A stretch of 64,000 nt of DNA, taken from positions 1 to 64,000 of the forward strand of contig NZ_WNZY01000005.1 of NCBI RefSeq assembly GCF_009725205.1, written 5' to 3'. Below the pieces are notes generated by a model that was given only the letters and a program-made list of their open reading frames with translations, had not been told where the DNA came from and did no database searches. The DNA is from Paenibacillus timonensis (GTDB lineage: Bacteria > Bacillota > Bacilli > Paenibacillales > Paenibacillaceae). Of this stretch, positions 25,472 to 32,924 are shown piece after piece (the stretch's first letter is position 1; the number at the start of each line of letters is the position of its first letter). The position numbers and the translations under genes were made by a program.

Positions 25472-26851
25472 TTGATTCATGTATATATGGACGATTTTCG
25501 CCGATGTCCGCAGGGATTTACGTTAGCGCGCACCGTCGAGGAGTGTCTGGAGCTGCTTCGTTTGACGGAAGTAGACATCTTATCGCTGGATTACGATATG
25601 GGACCGGAAGAACCTACCGGGACGGAAATGGCGGCTGCCATGGTTCGGGAAGGACTTTTTCCGAGAGAGATTTATCTTCACACCTCCAGCATTTCCGGAA
25701 AAAAAAGCATGTACGAAATCCTGTACCAAGGCTTGCCGGAGCAAGTTCAGTTGCATAACGGACCGATTCCGTTCGAACGGTTGGAGGATATCGCCCGAAA
25801 CTGCAAAGTGCCTCCGCATTCCAAATGGATTTGCACGGCCAATCATGGCTTTGCGCCCTATGCGCAGGAGGAGTTGCGCCGCACGTTCGGCAGCGTAAAG
25901 AGTTCCATGCTCATCCCCGGCGAAGTATTTGCAGCCTCGCTGCAGGCGATGCCAGAAAATGTGCAGCATCAGCTGCGTCAAGCTCCGCCGATTTTTCTGC
26001 GGCATACATTCCTGGTCGATTGGGAGTGGTGCCCGGGGGAAGCGGAAGAGGTGAAGCCGGAGGATTGGCTTGAACCGCTGCGGAAGTATTTGATGGCCGA
26101 TTTTCGACTTCCTGGGGCCAAAATAGCTGTACAGGCGCGCAAATCGGACGATGGACTTTGGTCGGGAACGGCACTTGAACTTAAGGACCGTCTGCAGGAA
26201 GCGCTAAACGATGTCTCCGTTGCGGATTTCGTGGTGCGGGATGCCGATTGGATCATCTCGGTGTTTGCGGGAACAGACCGGATTTATGCCGGTGTGGCGC
26301 ATCCGCAAGATAACCTTTCTGATTGGAACGGCGGCGCGATCCGCTTCCGTAAGGAGGAGGGTCAAATCTCTCGGGCGAAATTCAAGCTTCTGGAGGCCGA
26401 ATCGGCCTTCGGCATTCCGTTCGAATCGTTCCGTGAAGCGCTGGATATCGGCGCGGCACCGGGCGGTTGGACCTCGTTCCTGCTGGAACGGGGCCTAAGC
26501 GTAACGGCGGTGGACACGGGGAAACTGCACCCGTCGTTGTTGTCTTCACCCAAGCTGACATTCTTGCAACGGAACGCGAGTCGAGTAAAATTCAAAGAGA
26601 ATCAATTCGATCTTCTGGTTTGCGACATGAGCTGGAGCCCGAAATTGACGGCTAGGCTCGTGACAGAGCTGCTGTACGCGTTGGTTCCGGGAGGAACTGC
26701 GATTGTGACGGTAAAGCTGTTGACCAAGAAACCGATGGCGTTGATTCAAGAAGTCACCGACATATTTCAAGAGGCTCGACTTCAAGTACAGCGGGCGAAG
26801 CAGCTGTTTCATAACCGGGATGAAATCACGCTCTATATGATTAAATATTAA
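25472..26851 (+). CDS. cREC receiver-like + THUMP-like + FtsJ-type RNA methyltransferase fusion
   Basis: About 459 residues in three parts. Residues 1-95 resemble the small receiver-like 'cyclic-phosphate processing receiver' domain: HVYMDDFRRCPQGF, ILSLDYDMGPEEPTG, IYLHTSSISGKKSM. Residues about 105-290 resemble a THUMP/RlmM N-terminal region (GFAPYAQEELRRTFG). The C-terminal Rossmann domain has the SAM loop DIGAAPGGW (about 325), LLVCDMSWSP and VTVKLL, as in RlmE/RlmM 2'-O-methyltransferases. The TTG start at 25472 is preferred for its GGAAAGGAAG site and because the domain starts there; ATG 25427 is in frame with a weak site. rRNA 2'-O-methylation is the best guess. Confidence 0.72.
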   Translation: MIHVYMDDFRRCPQGFTLARTVEECLELLRLTEVDILSLDYDMGPEEPTGTEMAAAMVREGLFPREIYLHTSSISGKKSMYEILYQGLPEQVQLHNGPIPFERLEDIARNCKVPPHSKWICTANHGFAPYAQEELRRTFGSVKSSMLIPGEVFAASLQAMPENVQHQLRQAPPIFLRHTFLVDWEWCPGEAEEVKPEDWLEPLRKYLMADFRLPGAKIAVQARKSDDGLWSGTALELKDRLQEALNDVSVADFVVRDADWIISVFAGTDRIYAGVAHPQDNLSDWNGGAIRFRKEEGQISRAKFKLLEAESAFGIPFESFREALDIGAAPGGWTSFLLERGLSVTAVDTGKLHPSLLSSPKLTFLQRNASRVKFKENQFDLLVCDMSWSPKLTARLVTELLYALVPGGTAIVTVKLLTKKPMALIQEVTDIFQEARLQVQRAKQLFHNRDEITLYMIKY

Positions 26852-26883
26852 CGGCGTGAATTAATGGCTTTGAAAAAAAGTGC

Positions 26884-26912
26884 TTTACATTTGACGCAAG
26901 CCGTCCTATACT
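26884..26912 (+). promoter_or_regulatory. Promoter of the Tad-like locus
   Basis: -35 TTTACA (26884-26889), exactly 17-bp spacer, -10 TATACT (26907-26912). Transcription would start near 26919, about 110 bases upstream of the kinase gene. It is the only convincing promoter seen ahead of the ten-gene locus. Confidence 0.75.
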
Positions 26913-26941
26913 GATTCCAAAATTATACAATGATAGCAATA

Positions 26942-27006
26942 GGGAAAGCATCCCCTGTCAACTTGGCCGAAGGGCCGAGGAATGACGAGGGAGCTTTCCC
27001 TTTTTT
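26942..27006 (+). promoter_or_regulatory. Structured leader: 24-bp imperfect hairpin with T-tract
   Basis: Outer stem GGGAAAGC / GCTTTCCC (8 bp), then TCCC / GGGA, TGTCA / TGACG and CTTGGCC / GGCCGAG around a GAAG loop, broken by small bulges, with six T directly after. It lies between the promoter and the kinase start, so in full it is an intrinsic terminator inside the leader. It does not match a riboswitch class that I can recognise. It may serve as an attenuator; termination of a separate upstream transcript is the simpler alternative. Confidence 0.65.
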
Positions 27007-27027
27007 GCGTGCAGGAAAGGAGGAGTT

Positions 27028-28557
27028 ATGGCAAGATTCGTTCCCAAAATCGCGCCGGGCGTCTTATTGGCCGAACGTTACCGAATTGAACAAATGATCG
27101 GGCAAGGCGGCATGAGCCGGGTTTATTTGGCTGAAGATCTGAAACTGCCGGGGAAGTTATGGGCAGTAAAGGAATGCTTAGACGTACCGGGTGGACCGGC
27201 GACCGTTGCCAAGGAAGTCAAGCTGTTGATTCAGCTGAATCATCACCGATTGCCGCGGATCGTCGACTTCATTGATCCAGATCGGGACGGTTATTCCTAT
27301 ATTGTCATGGATTATATTCAAGGCGTACCTTTGGACCAATTCATCCGCGCCAGGGCGGGGCGGATACCGATGGAGCTGCTGGTTCGATTTGGCCTCCAAA
27401 TCACTGATGGTCTACGGTATTTGCATCGACATGAGCCTCCGGTCATCCATCGGGACGTTAAGCCGGCAAATCTGCTGGTCGACGACAAAGGGGAGCTTCG
27501 GTTCGTGGATTTCGGAATTGCCCGCACCTTTACGGACGGCAAAACGGAAGATACGGTGCAGCTCGGGACCGTCGGCTTCGCTGCCCCGGAGCAATATGGC
27601 GATCGGCAAAGCGATGCGCGTACCGATCTTTATTCCCTGGGCGCGGTCCTACTCTATATGGGGACGGGGGGGCGATTTCCGGTCTGGACTCCTGAGGCAG
27701 CGGCGGCTTTACGAAACCAAGGGTGTGAACGTCTAGAGCCCATCGTGACCACACTGTTGCAGACTCGGCCCGAAGACCGCTTCAGTTCGGCCGAGGAGGT
27801 TAGTGAAGCTCTAGTTGCTCTCCTGCGTCCACGTCCTGAGAAATCCAGGTCGGCAATATTGGGTTCAACGCTCAAGACGTCAGGGGATGTCATTGATTTC
27901 AGCGGTCGACCCGCCATAGTCGGCATCGTTGGCGCATCGGCGGGAGCGGGCACAACCCATACGGCCATTGCCCTCGCTCATATGTTGGCACGCAGCATCA
28001 AGAAGGTAGCGATCGTGGAGATGGATTCCAAGTCTTCGGCGTTCCCCCGTTTAGCTCGACACTTGGATGAGGAGGCGTCTGCGGAGAACAGGAAAACAGG
28101 GAGCCGGTTCCGAATCGGCCAAGTAGCTTACGCCAAATTGACAGCGCGTGCGGATTTCATCTCGTTGTTGTCCGAAGGTTTCGGATGCATCGTCTGCGAT
28201 CTGGGAACCGGTCGTAGCAAGGAACTGCTTGAGGAATTCCGCCGCGCGGATCTTTCCATCATTGTCGGTTCCGGGGCGGAGTGGAGTGTCGAGGAACTGG
28301 AACATTTCGCAGGAACCTTAGGTTCTATCGGGCAGTTTCCGCCATCCTGGAGGTTTTGTGTACCGTTCGCTTCGACATCCGGCTTGCGTAAGATCCGCAA
28401 ATCATTACGCACGAAGAGCGTATACGCCCTTCCTGCGGATCCGAACCCTTATGATCCTGCGCCTTCGATGACTCACGCGCTTCAGGAAGTTTGTGGGAAT
28501 CTACTGACGAAGTCCAAACGGGCGAGCCTTCGATTCCTGGTTAAACCCAAAACTTAG
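27028..28557 (+). CDS. Ser/Thr protein kinase fused to a CpaE/ParA-like domain
   Basis: A 509-residue cytoplasmic protein. The Hanks-type kinase (about 15-270) has the glycine loop IGQGGMSRVY, Lys48 in LWAVKE, catalytic HRDVKPANLL (Asp143), DFG (Asp161) and GTVGFAAPEQY, so it should be active. No transmembrane or PASTA part is present. Residues about 295-509 form a MinD/CpaE-like Rossmann domain with a P-loop-like GASAGAGTTHT at 302-312 that lacks the usual lysine; DSKSSAFPRLARHL and VCDLGTG follow. It is the first gene of the Tad-like locus, after GGAAAGGAGGAGTT. Kinase control of pilus assembly is inferred from the fusion. Confidence 0.88.
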   Translation: MARFVPKIAPGVLLAERYRIEQMIGQGGMSRVYLAEDLKLPGKLWAVKECLDVPGGPATVAKEVKLLIQLNHHRLPRIVDFIDPDRDGYSYIVMDYIQGVPLDQFIRARAGRIPMELLVRFGLQITDGLRYLHRHEPPVIHRDVKPANLLVDDKGELRFVDFGIARTFTDGKTEDTVQLGTVGFAAPEQYGDRQSDARTDLYSLGAVLLYMGTGGRFPVWTPEAAAALRNQGCERLEPIVTTLLQTRPEDRFSSAEEVSEALVALLRPRPEKSRSAILGSTLKTSGDVIDFSGRPAIVGIVGASAGAGTTHTAIALAHMLARSIKKVAIVEMDSKSSAFPRLARHLDEEASAENRKTGSRFRIGQVAYAKLTARADFISLLSEGFGCIVCDLGTGRSKELLEEFRRADLSIIVGSGAEWSVEELEHFAGTLGSIGQFPPSWRFCVPFASTSGLRKIRKSLRTKSVYALPADPNPYDPAPSMTHALQEVCGNLLTKSKRASLRFLVKPKT

Positions 28558-28576
28558 AAAGGTTGTGGATTGAACT

Positions 28577-29533
28577 ATGCCAAGATTTAGGCAGAAAACC
28601 AAACAGTTGCTGCTATCTGGACTCATCGGTGTTGTTGTTGCCGGCGCATTGTTCACGGGGTATGCGGTTGTGCGGGAAAGACAAGTGCATGCCGCGCGGG
28701 CCGCCATGGTTCAGGATTATGAAGCCCGGCTGGCCGGTTTACGCGATCAGGTGCAGCAACGGACGATTCAGGGATGGGTACTGACGCGGGATATTCCCGC
28801 GGGAAACCGGATCGGGTCAGGCGACTTAAGGCGGGTGGAGCTGCCTGCGGACAGCGTTCCTGCAGATCTCTTGAAGTCGCAGGAAGCGATAGCGGGGAAA
28901 TACGCGAAAATATCGCTTCGTTCGTTAACGCCTCTGACGGAAACTTTGCTTTATGAGGAGGAGCCGATTCCCGCTGATTTGCGCTGGCGAGAAATGGCAT
29001 TCGTCCAGCTTCCGAAGGCTCTGAAAGAAAATGACGTCCTCGACATCCGAATTCAATTCCCGACCGGCCAGGACTATATTTTGTTATCCAAGAAGAAGGT
29101 GGAGACCTTGAGCTCCGAGACGTTGACGGTGACGCTTGGTGAAGCGGAGATTCTATCGCTGTCGAGCGCGATCGTAGACGCTTATTTACATAAAGCTTCA
29201 ATCTATGCACTCGCTTATGTCGAGCCGAATCTGCAAAGCAAACCGGTGCCGACGTACCCGGTCAATGAAGGGGTCATGTCGTTGATCCGCAAAGATCCGA
29301 ATATCGTGCAGAAGGCGGAACAGTCACTTCGTCTCAGCAACACGGCGCGGTCCGGCCTGGAAAGTGATTTATCCTCGATGTCCCCGCAGCGGGCTTCCGA
29401 ATTTGCGAACAGTCAGACGCAGATCATGCGTTCGAATTCCCAGGTTCAGGGCGGAAACGTCGCGTCCGGGAGTCCCGTAGCGGACGGAACCTCGGCGGTA
29501 TCCGACCGTTTTGAGCTGGGTTCGGAGAAATGA
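28577..29533 (+). CDS. CpaB/RcpC-like SAF-domain protein
   Basis: A 318-residue protein with one membrane segment (about residues 11-32, LLSGLIGVVVAGALFTGYAVV), a short coiled region, and an extracytoplasmic SAF domain (VLTRDIPAGNRIGSGDLRRVELPADSVP). A second beta-rich half follows (FVQLPKALKENDVLDIRIQF), and then a Ser/Gln-rich tail. The SAF plus following domain layout matches CpaB/RcpC, periplasmic components of Tad pilus systems; in a monoderm it would face the cell wall. It begins 19 bp after the kinase gene and overlaps the next possible start, so is part of the same operon. Confidence 0.8.
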   Translation: MPRFRQKTKQLLLSGLIGVVVAGALFTGYAVVRERQVHAARAAMVQDYEARLAGLRDQVQQRTIQGWVLTRDIPAGNRIGSGDLRRVELPADSVPADLLKSQEAIAGKYAKISLRSLTPLTETLLYEEEPIPADLRWREMAFVQLPKALKENDVLDIRIQFPTGQDYILLSKKKVETLSSETLTVTLGEAEILSLSSAIVDAYLHKASIYALAYVEPNLQSKPVPTYPVNEGVMSLIRKDPNIVQKAEQSLRLSNTARSGLESDLSSMSPQRASEFANSQTQIMRSNSQVQGGNVASGSPVADGTSAVSDRFELGSEK

Positions 29534-29547
29534 GAGGAGAGAATGGC

Positions 29548-30255
29548 GTGAAGCGATGGTTATTCGTAGGAAAAAGCGATAAACGCGACCTTTTATTGTA
29601 TTTATGCAGCGTGTTGGCTACGGCCGGCTCGAAGGTCCTGCTAAGAGACGGTACGGAGAACGGAAAATACCGGTATTCGATTGGCGGAGATTCGTCTCTT
29701 CCGATTATGGAGTTTTACGGGTTTGATGTGGCGACGGGGGGAACGGGTTTCTCAAGCCCCCTAACAAATATGAGCGACGAAGTGAAGACCTCTGCTTACG
29801 ATTACGAATTGCATGATGTTGATACGCTAAACGGCCTGACACCAGAGCTGTTTACGTCTGCAGACGAAATCGTTTGGGTCACGACGTATGAGCGTTATGA
29901 AGTGGAGGCGAGTAGACAGTGGTTCCGCAGCTTGTTTCACCTTTGGCCCCAGCTTCGCGGGTTGGCCGTCCGACCGGTCTTTATCCGTACGATCGACAGC
30001 AGCGTCAACAGTCGGTTTATTCTGAGTTTGTTGGACGGTCTTCCGCTGGAATGGCGCTCTGCAGAGCTTTGCATTCCTTGGAACGAATCGAATCTGGCTG
30101 CTCAGTTGGAGAACGAACATACCCAGCGGCTACGCCTTGGGAGTCTCTCCCGTTCTTATAAAAGAGCGCTTCGCGAACTGCTGAGCGAGCTGGCATGCTG
30201 GGATCACGCCATCGTCAAGCGCGCTGTCCGCCAGGCGGAACGGGGGCAGGCATGA
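29548..30255 (+). CDS. CpaE-like hypothetical protein of the Tad-like locus
   Basis: About 235 residues. The N-terminus (WLFVGKSDKRDLLLYLCSVL) reads like the first strand, loop and helix of a MinD/CpaE-type fold but has no functional Walker A; VLLRDGTEN and EIVWVTTYERYEVEA continue a Rossmann pattern. The GTG start at 29548, seven bases after GAGGAGAG, is preferred; ATG 29530 overlaps the upstream stop. The family is not one I can name. Its 3' end overlaps the next start by four bases (ATGA), so the two are coupled. Confidence 0.68.
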   Translation: MKRWLFVGKSDKRDLLLYLCSVLATAGSKVLLRDGTENGKYRYSIGGDSSLPIMEFYGFDVATGGTGFSSPLTNMSDEVKTSAYDYELHDVDTLNGLTPELFTSADEIVWVTTYERYEVEASRQWFRSLFHLWPQLRGLAVRPVFIRTIDSSVNSRFILSLLDGLPLEWRSAELCIPWNESNLAAQLENEHTQRLRLGSLSRSYKRALRELLSELACWDHAIVKRAVRQAERGQA

Positions 30256-31094
30256 GCCGTTTTGTGTTTTGGGACGGCGGTTTGGGCGGAGCCGCCGAAG
30301 CCGCTGTAGCCACTGCAATATCATTAGGTTTACGGCATCCGCAGCGGATGCTTCTGGTCAATCAAGGACCTGCCGACTTCGGCATTGAGGAGGGACTGCG
30401 ACAAACCGTCCGCTTCCACGGTGAGCTCTACGCAGATGAAGCGATCCCGGAGCATGGTTTCGATGCACTTCTCCGCCTGCAAGCAAGCGGGCGTCTTTCA
30501 CGGAGCAATTTTGCCGATTATACAGTTCCATTACTGCGCGGTCGCCTGGATCTCTTATGCGGGACGCGATTAGGCGATTCCGCTTGGCAGGAAACCGAAA
30601 AGAAAGCTGTCACCGAAGTGCTGGCGATGGCGGAGCAAACGTACGATTGGCTGATCCTTCATGCGCATGGTCAGCCGTTAAGCGAGGTATTGCGGAATCA
30701 CCGTAAAGGCGACGTATTCGTGGTGGTCCAGCCGCATCGGCTGGGAATCCTGGACGAGCTGTTTGCGGATATGGGTTCCGGACATGGCAATCAGCAGACG
30801 AATTTGATCGTCGTCATATCGCCCTTTGATCCCCATTCCCGTTGGGGGATGAACAATTTGAAACGCCGGTATCCCTTATCGCTGCCCATGGTTGGCCTCC
30901 CGCATCATACGGAGTTCTCTGATGCCTGGAACGACCGCAACATCTTGACGTATTTTCGTCAAAATCCACTTTGGCCCAAACGAGGCGGAGAGCGGGAGCT
31001 TCTCATCAAAGGGTACCACGAGTTAGGGAATAAGCTGTTGGAATTGACAGCGAGCACAGGCACTTCCATATCTCTGGCAGAGAAGGGGGCGTAG
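30252..31094 (+). CDS. CpaE/ParA-like protein with eroded P-loop
   Basis: A 280-residue protein. It opens with FVFWDGGLGGAAEAAVATA, which lines up with the deviant Walker A of ParA/MinD/CpaE proteins (KGGVGKTT) but has Ala in place of the catalytic Lys and Thr. The later DLLCGTRLG, YDWLILHAHGQPLSEVL and FVVVQPHRLGILDEL match the Walker B and following strands of that family. It is therefore probably a non-hydrolysing scaffold, perhaps for polar or membrane positioning of the assembly machine as TadZ/CpaE does. It starts within the stop of the previous gene and ends 3 bp before the ATPase gene. Confidence 0.72.
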   Translation: MSRFVFWDGGLGGAAEAAVATAISLGLRHPQRMLLVNQGPADFGIEEGLRQTVRFHGELYADEAIPEHGFDALLRLQASGRLSRSNFADYTVPLLRGRLDLLCGTRLGDSAWQETEKKAVTEVLAMAEQTYDWLILHAHGQPLSEVLRNHRKGDVFVVVQPHRLGILDELFADMGSGHGNQQTNLIVVISPFDPHSRWGMNNLKRRYPLSLPMVGLPHHTEFSDAWNDRNILTYFRQNPLWPKRGGERELLIKGYHELGNKLLELTASTGTSISLAEKGA

Positions 31095-31097
31095 AAA

Positions 31098-32924
31098 TTG
31101 AACGGACTGACCAACGGCTTATTGATTGCGCTCCTGGTACTGACGGTTTCTCTCTTTATTTGGCGCAAAGCCCGAACAGCGGGGACAAAAGGTCCGGATC
31201 GTTGGATTGGCGAGGATCGATACGAGCTTTCGGCCATTGCGTCTTATATTAAGGTAAGGCTACATGAACTTAGTCGTTCGACCGGAAATGATTGGGGGGT
31301 GAGCGAGGAAGCTTGGAATCGCAAAGCCAAAGCGCGGGCAGAACTTCGCCAAGCACTTCGTGGATGCACGTATGGAGACCCGCAGGATAAACAATATATA
31401 AAGGCGTTTATCCGTGACATCCTGGTGGGCGATTATGGGATCAATGAACACCACATCGACCGGATCCTGCCGTTTCAGCGCAGGGAATTGTTAACGGTCC
31501 AAGACCGCTTCGACATCGTGTTGTACTTATATAAGCAACGTTACGGTACCGAAGGGTTCGCTCAAATGATGGAAGACTATTCGCTGGATGAACCGAACCC
31601 CCCAAAGACCGCCGACGGTTCCCCCGTATATGAAATGACTGGGGAAGACGTTGACCGTATCTTTTTCTTGGAATACCGCGCCCTTACGTTTCAGGAGAAG
31701 CTAGACCTCGTGGTCCAGCGCGTTTACCAAATGTATAAAGGCTTCTCGGTAGTGGACGAGCTGCGGGAAATGCGAATCGACGGACTAAGCGGCGGCGTCA
31801 GTGGGATACCGAGCGGATACGCGGCAACTGAAGCGACCCCTGTTCCGGGTTATGAGAATGGAGTAACCGATAGGGTCATGACTGAGGTTGACGAGGACGG
31901 CGAAATAATTACTTACGCTTGGGACAGCGTCTGGATCTTCTACAAAGGAAAGAGCATCCGTCTGGCATTCCTGTCCTTTGGCAGTGAAGCGGAGCTCAAA
32001 CGGGTTTGTCAAAACATCTACAAGTTTAATCTGCCCGGTCAGTTGTCAGAGGTTAATGGGTATAAGGTGAACGAAATGAAGGACGGTTCGCGGATTGTGG
32101 TTGTTCGACCTCCTTTTGCGGAATCCTGGGCTTTTTTCGTCCGGAAGTTCGATATCCCCAGCGCTTCGTTGGAACATTTGATTCAAGGCGAACATGCAGA
32201 GCTTCCGCTGGGACTGCTCAAATACTTCATGAAGGGAAGCCGGATCACCTCGATTACCGGTTCTCAAGGTTCGGGCAAAACTACGCTGCTGATGGCGATG
32301 ATTAAACATATTTACGCCTCCTATACGCTTCGCGTACAAGAAATGTCCTTCGAGCTTCATTTGCGGCGCTTATACAGCGGACGGAATATTTTAAGTTTCC
32401 GGGAGACTGATTACGTAAGCGGGCAAGCCGCGTTGGACTTGCAAAAGAAGACCGACGGCACCGTCCACATTCTCGGCGAGGTAGCGACAGACGAGGTTGC
32501 CGCCTGGATGGTGCAAATGGCGCAAGTCGCCAGCTTGTTTACCTTGTTTACGCATCATGCCAAAACATTCCGTGACCTTATCGAGTCGCTGCGTAACTCG
32601 CTTTTGAAAGCTGGTGTGTTTCGCGACGAAAGAATCGCCGAGATGCAGGTGGCTTCGGTCATCGATTTTGACATTCACTTGCGCCGAGATAGGTCAGGGA
32701 GGCGTTATATCGAACGGATCACCGAATGCTGTCAACGGGAGACGGTTGATCAGGCAGGCTATGAGGAGCGGGTGATTATGGAATATCGCAATGGGCGTTA
32801 CGTGGCCGTTCGGCCAATTACGCCTAAATCCCGCGAGGCCATGGCCCGTGAGATGCTGCCGGAGGACGCGGCGGATTTTGAACGGTTTGTCTGCATGTAT
32901 TGGGGGGAGACGGTTGGAGCTTAA
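31098..32924 (+). CDS. CpaF/TadA-type secretion ATPase
   Basis: A 608-residue assembly motor of the type II/IV secretion ATPase superfamily. Walker A is GSQGSGKTT (about residue 390), the Walker B-region glutamate is in VHILGEVATDEV, and the His box is FTHHAKTFRDLIESLRNSLLKAG. The N-terminal half includes the CpaF-type YGINEHHIDRIL segment. Unusual for the family, the first 20 residues form a hydrophobic helix (LLIALLVLTVSLFIW), suggesting membrane anchoring. TTG 31098 follows AGAAGGGGGCG. It powers pilin insertion or secretion through the adjacent TadB/C-like protein. Confidence 0.9.
   Translation: MNGLTNGLLIALLVLTVSLFIWRKARTAGTKGPDRWIGEDRYELSAIASYIKVRLHELSRSTGNDWGVSEEAWNRKAKARAELRQALRGCTYGDPQDKQYIKAFIRDILVGDYGINEHHIDRILPFQRRELLTVQDRFDIVLYLYKQRYGTEGFAQMMEDYSLDEPNPPKTADGSPVYEMTGEDVDRIFFLEYRALTFQEKLDLVVQRVYQMYKGFSVVDELREMRIDGLSGGVSGIPSGYAATEATPVPGYENGVTDRVMTEVDEDGEIITYAWDSVWIFYKGKSIRLAFLSFGSEAELKRVCQNIYKFNLPGQLSEVNGYKVNEMKDGSRIVVVRPPFAESWAFFVRKFDIPSASLEHLIQGEHAELPLGLLKYFMKGSRITSITGSQGSGKTTLLMAMIKHIYASYTLRVQEMSFELHLRRLYSGRNILSFRETDYVSGQAALDLQKKTDGTVHILGEVATDEVAAWMVQMAQVASLFTLFTHHAKTFRDLIESLRNSLLKAGVFRDERIAEMQVASVIDFDIHLRRDRSGRRYIERITECCQRETVDQAGYEERVIMEYRNGRYVAVRPITPKSREAMAREMLPEDAADFERFVCMYWGETVGA

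Noticed and set aside
26942-27006. Small SRP RNA (4.5S-like)
   Set aside because: The hairpin lacks the conserved apical GGAA loop and the asymmetric loop needed for Ffh binding.
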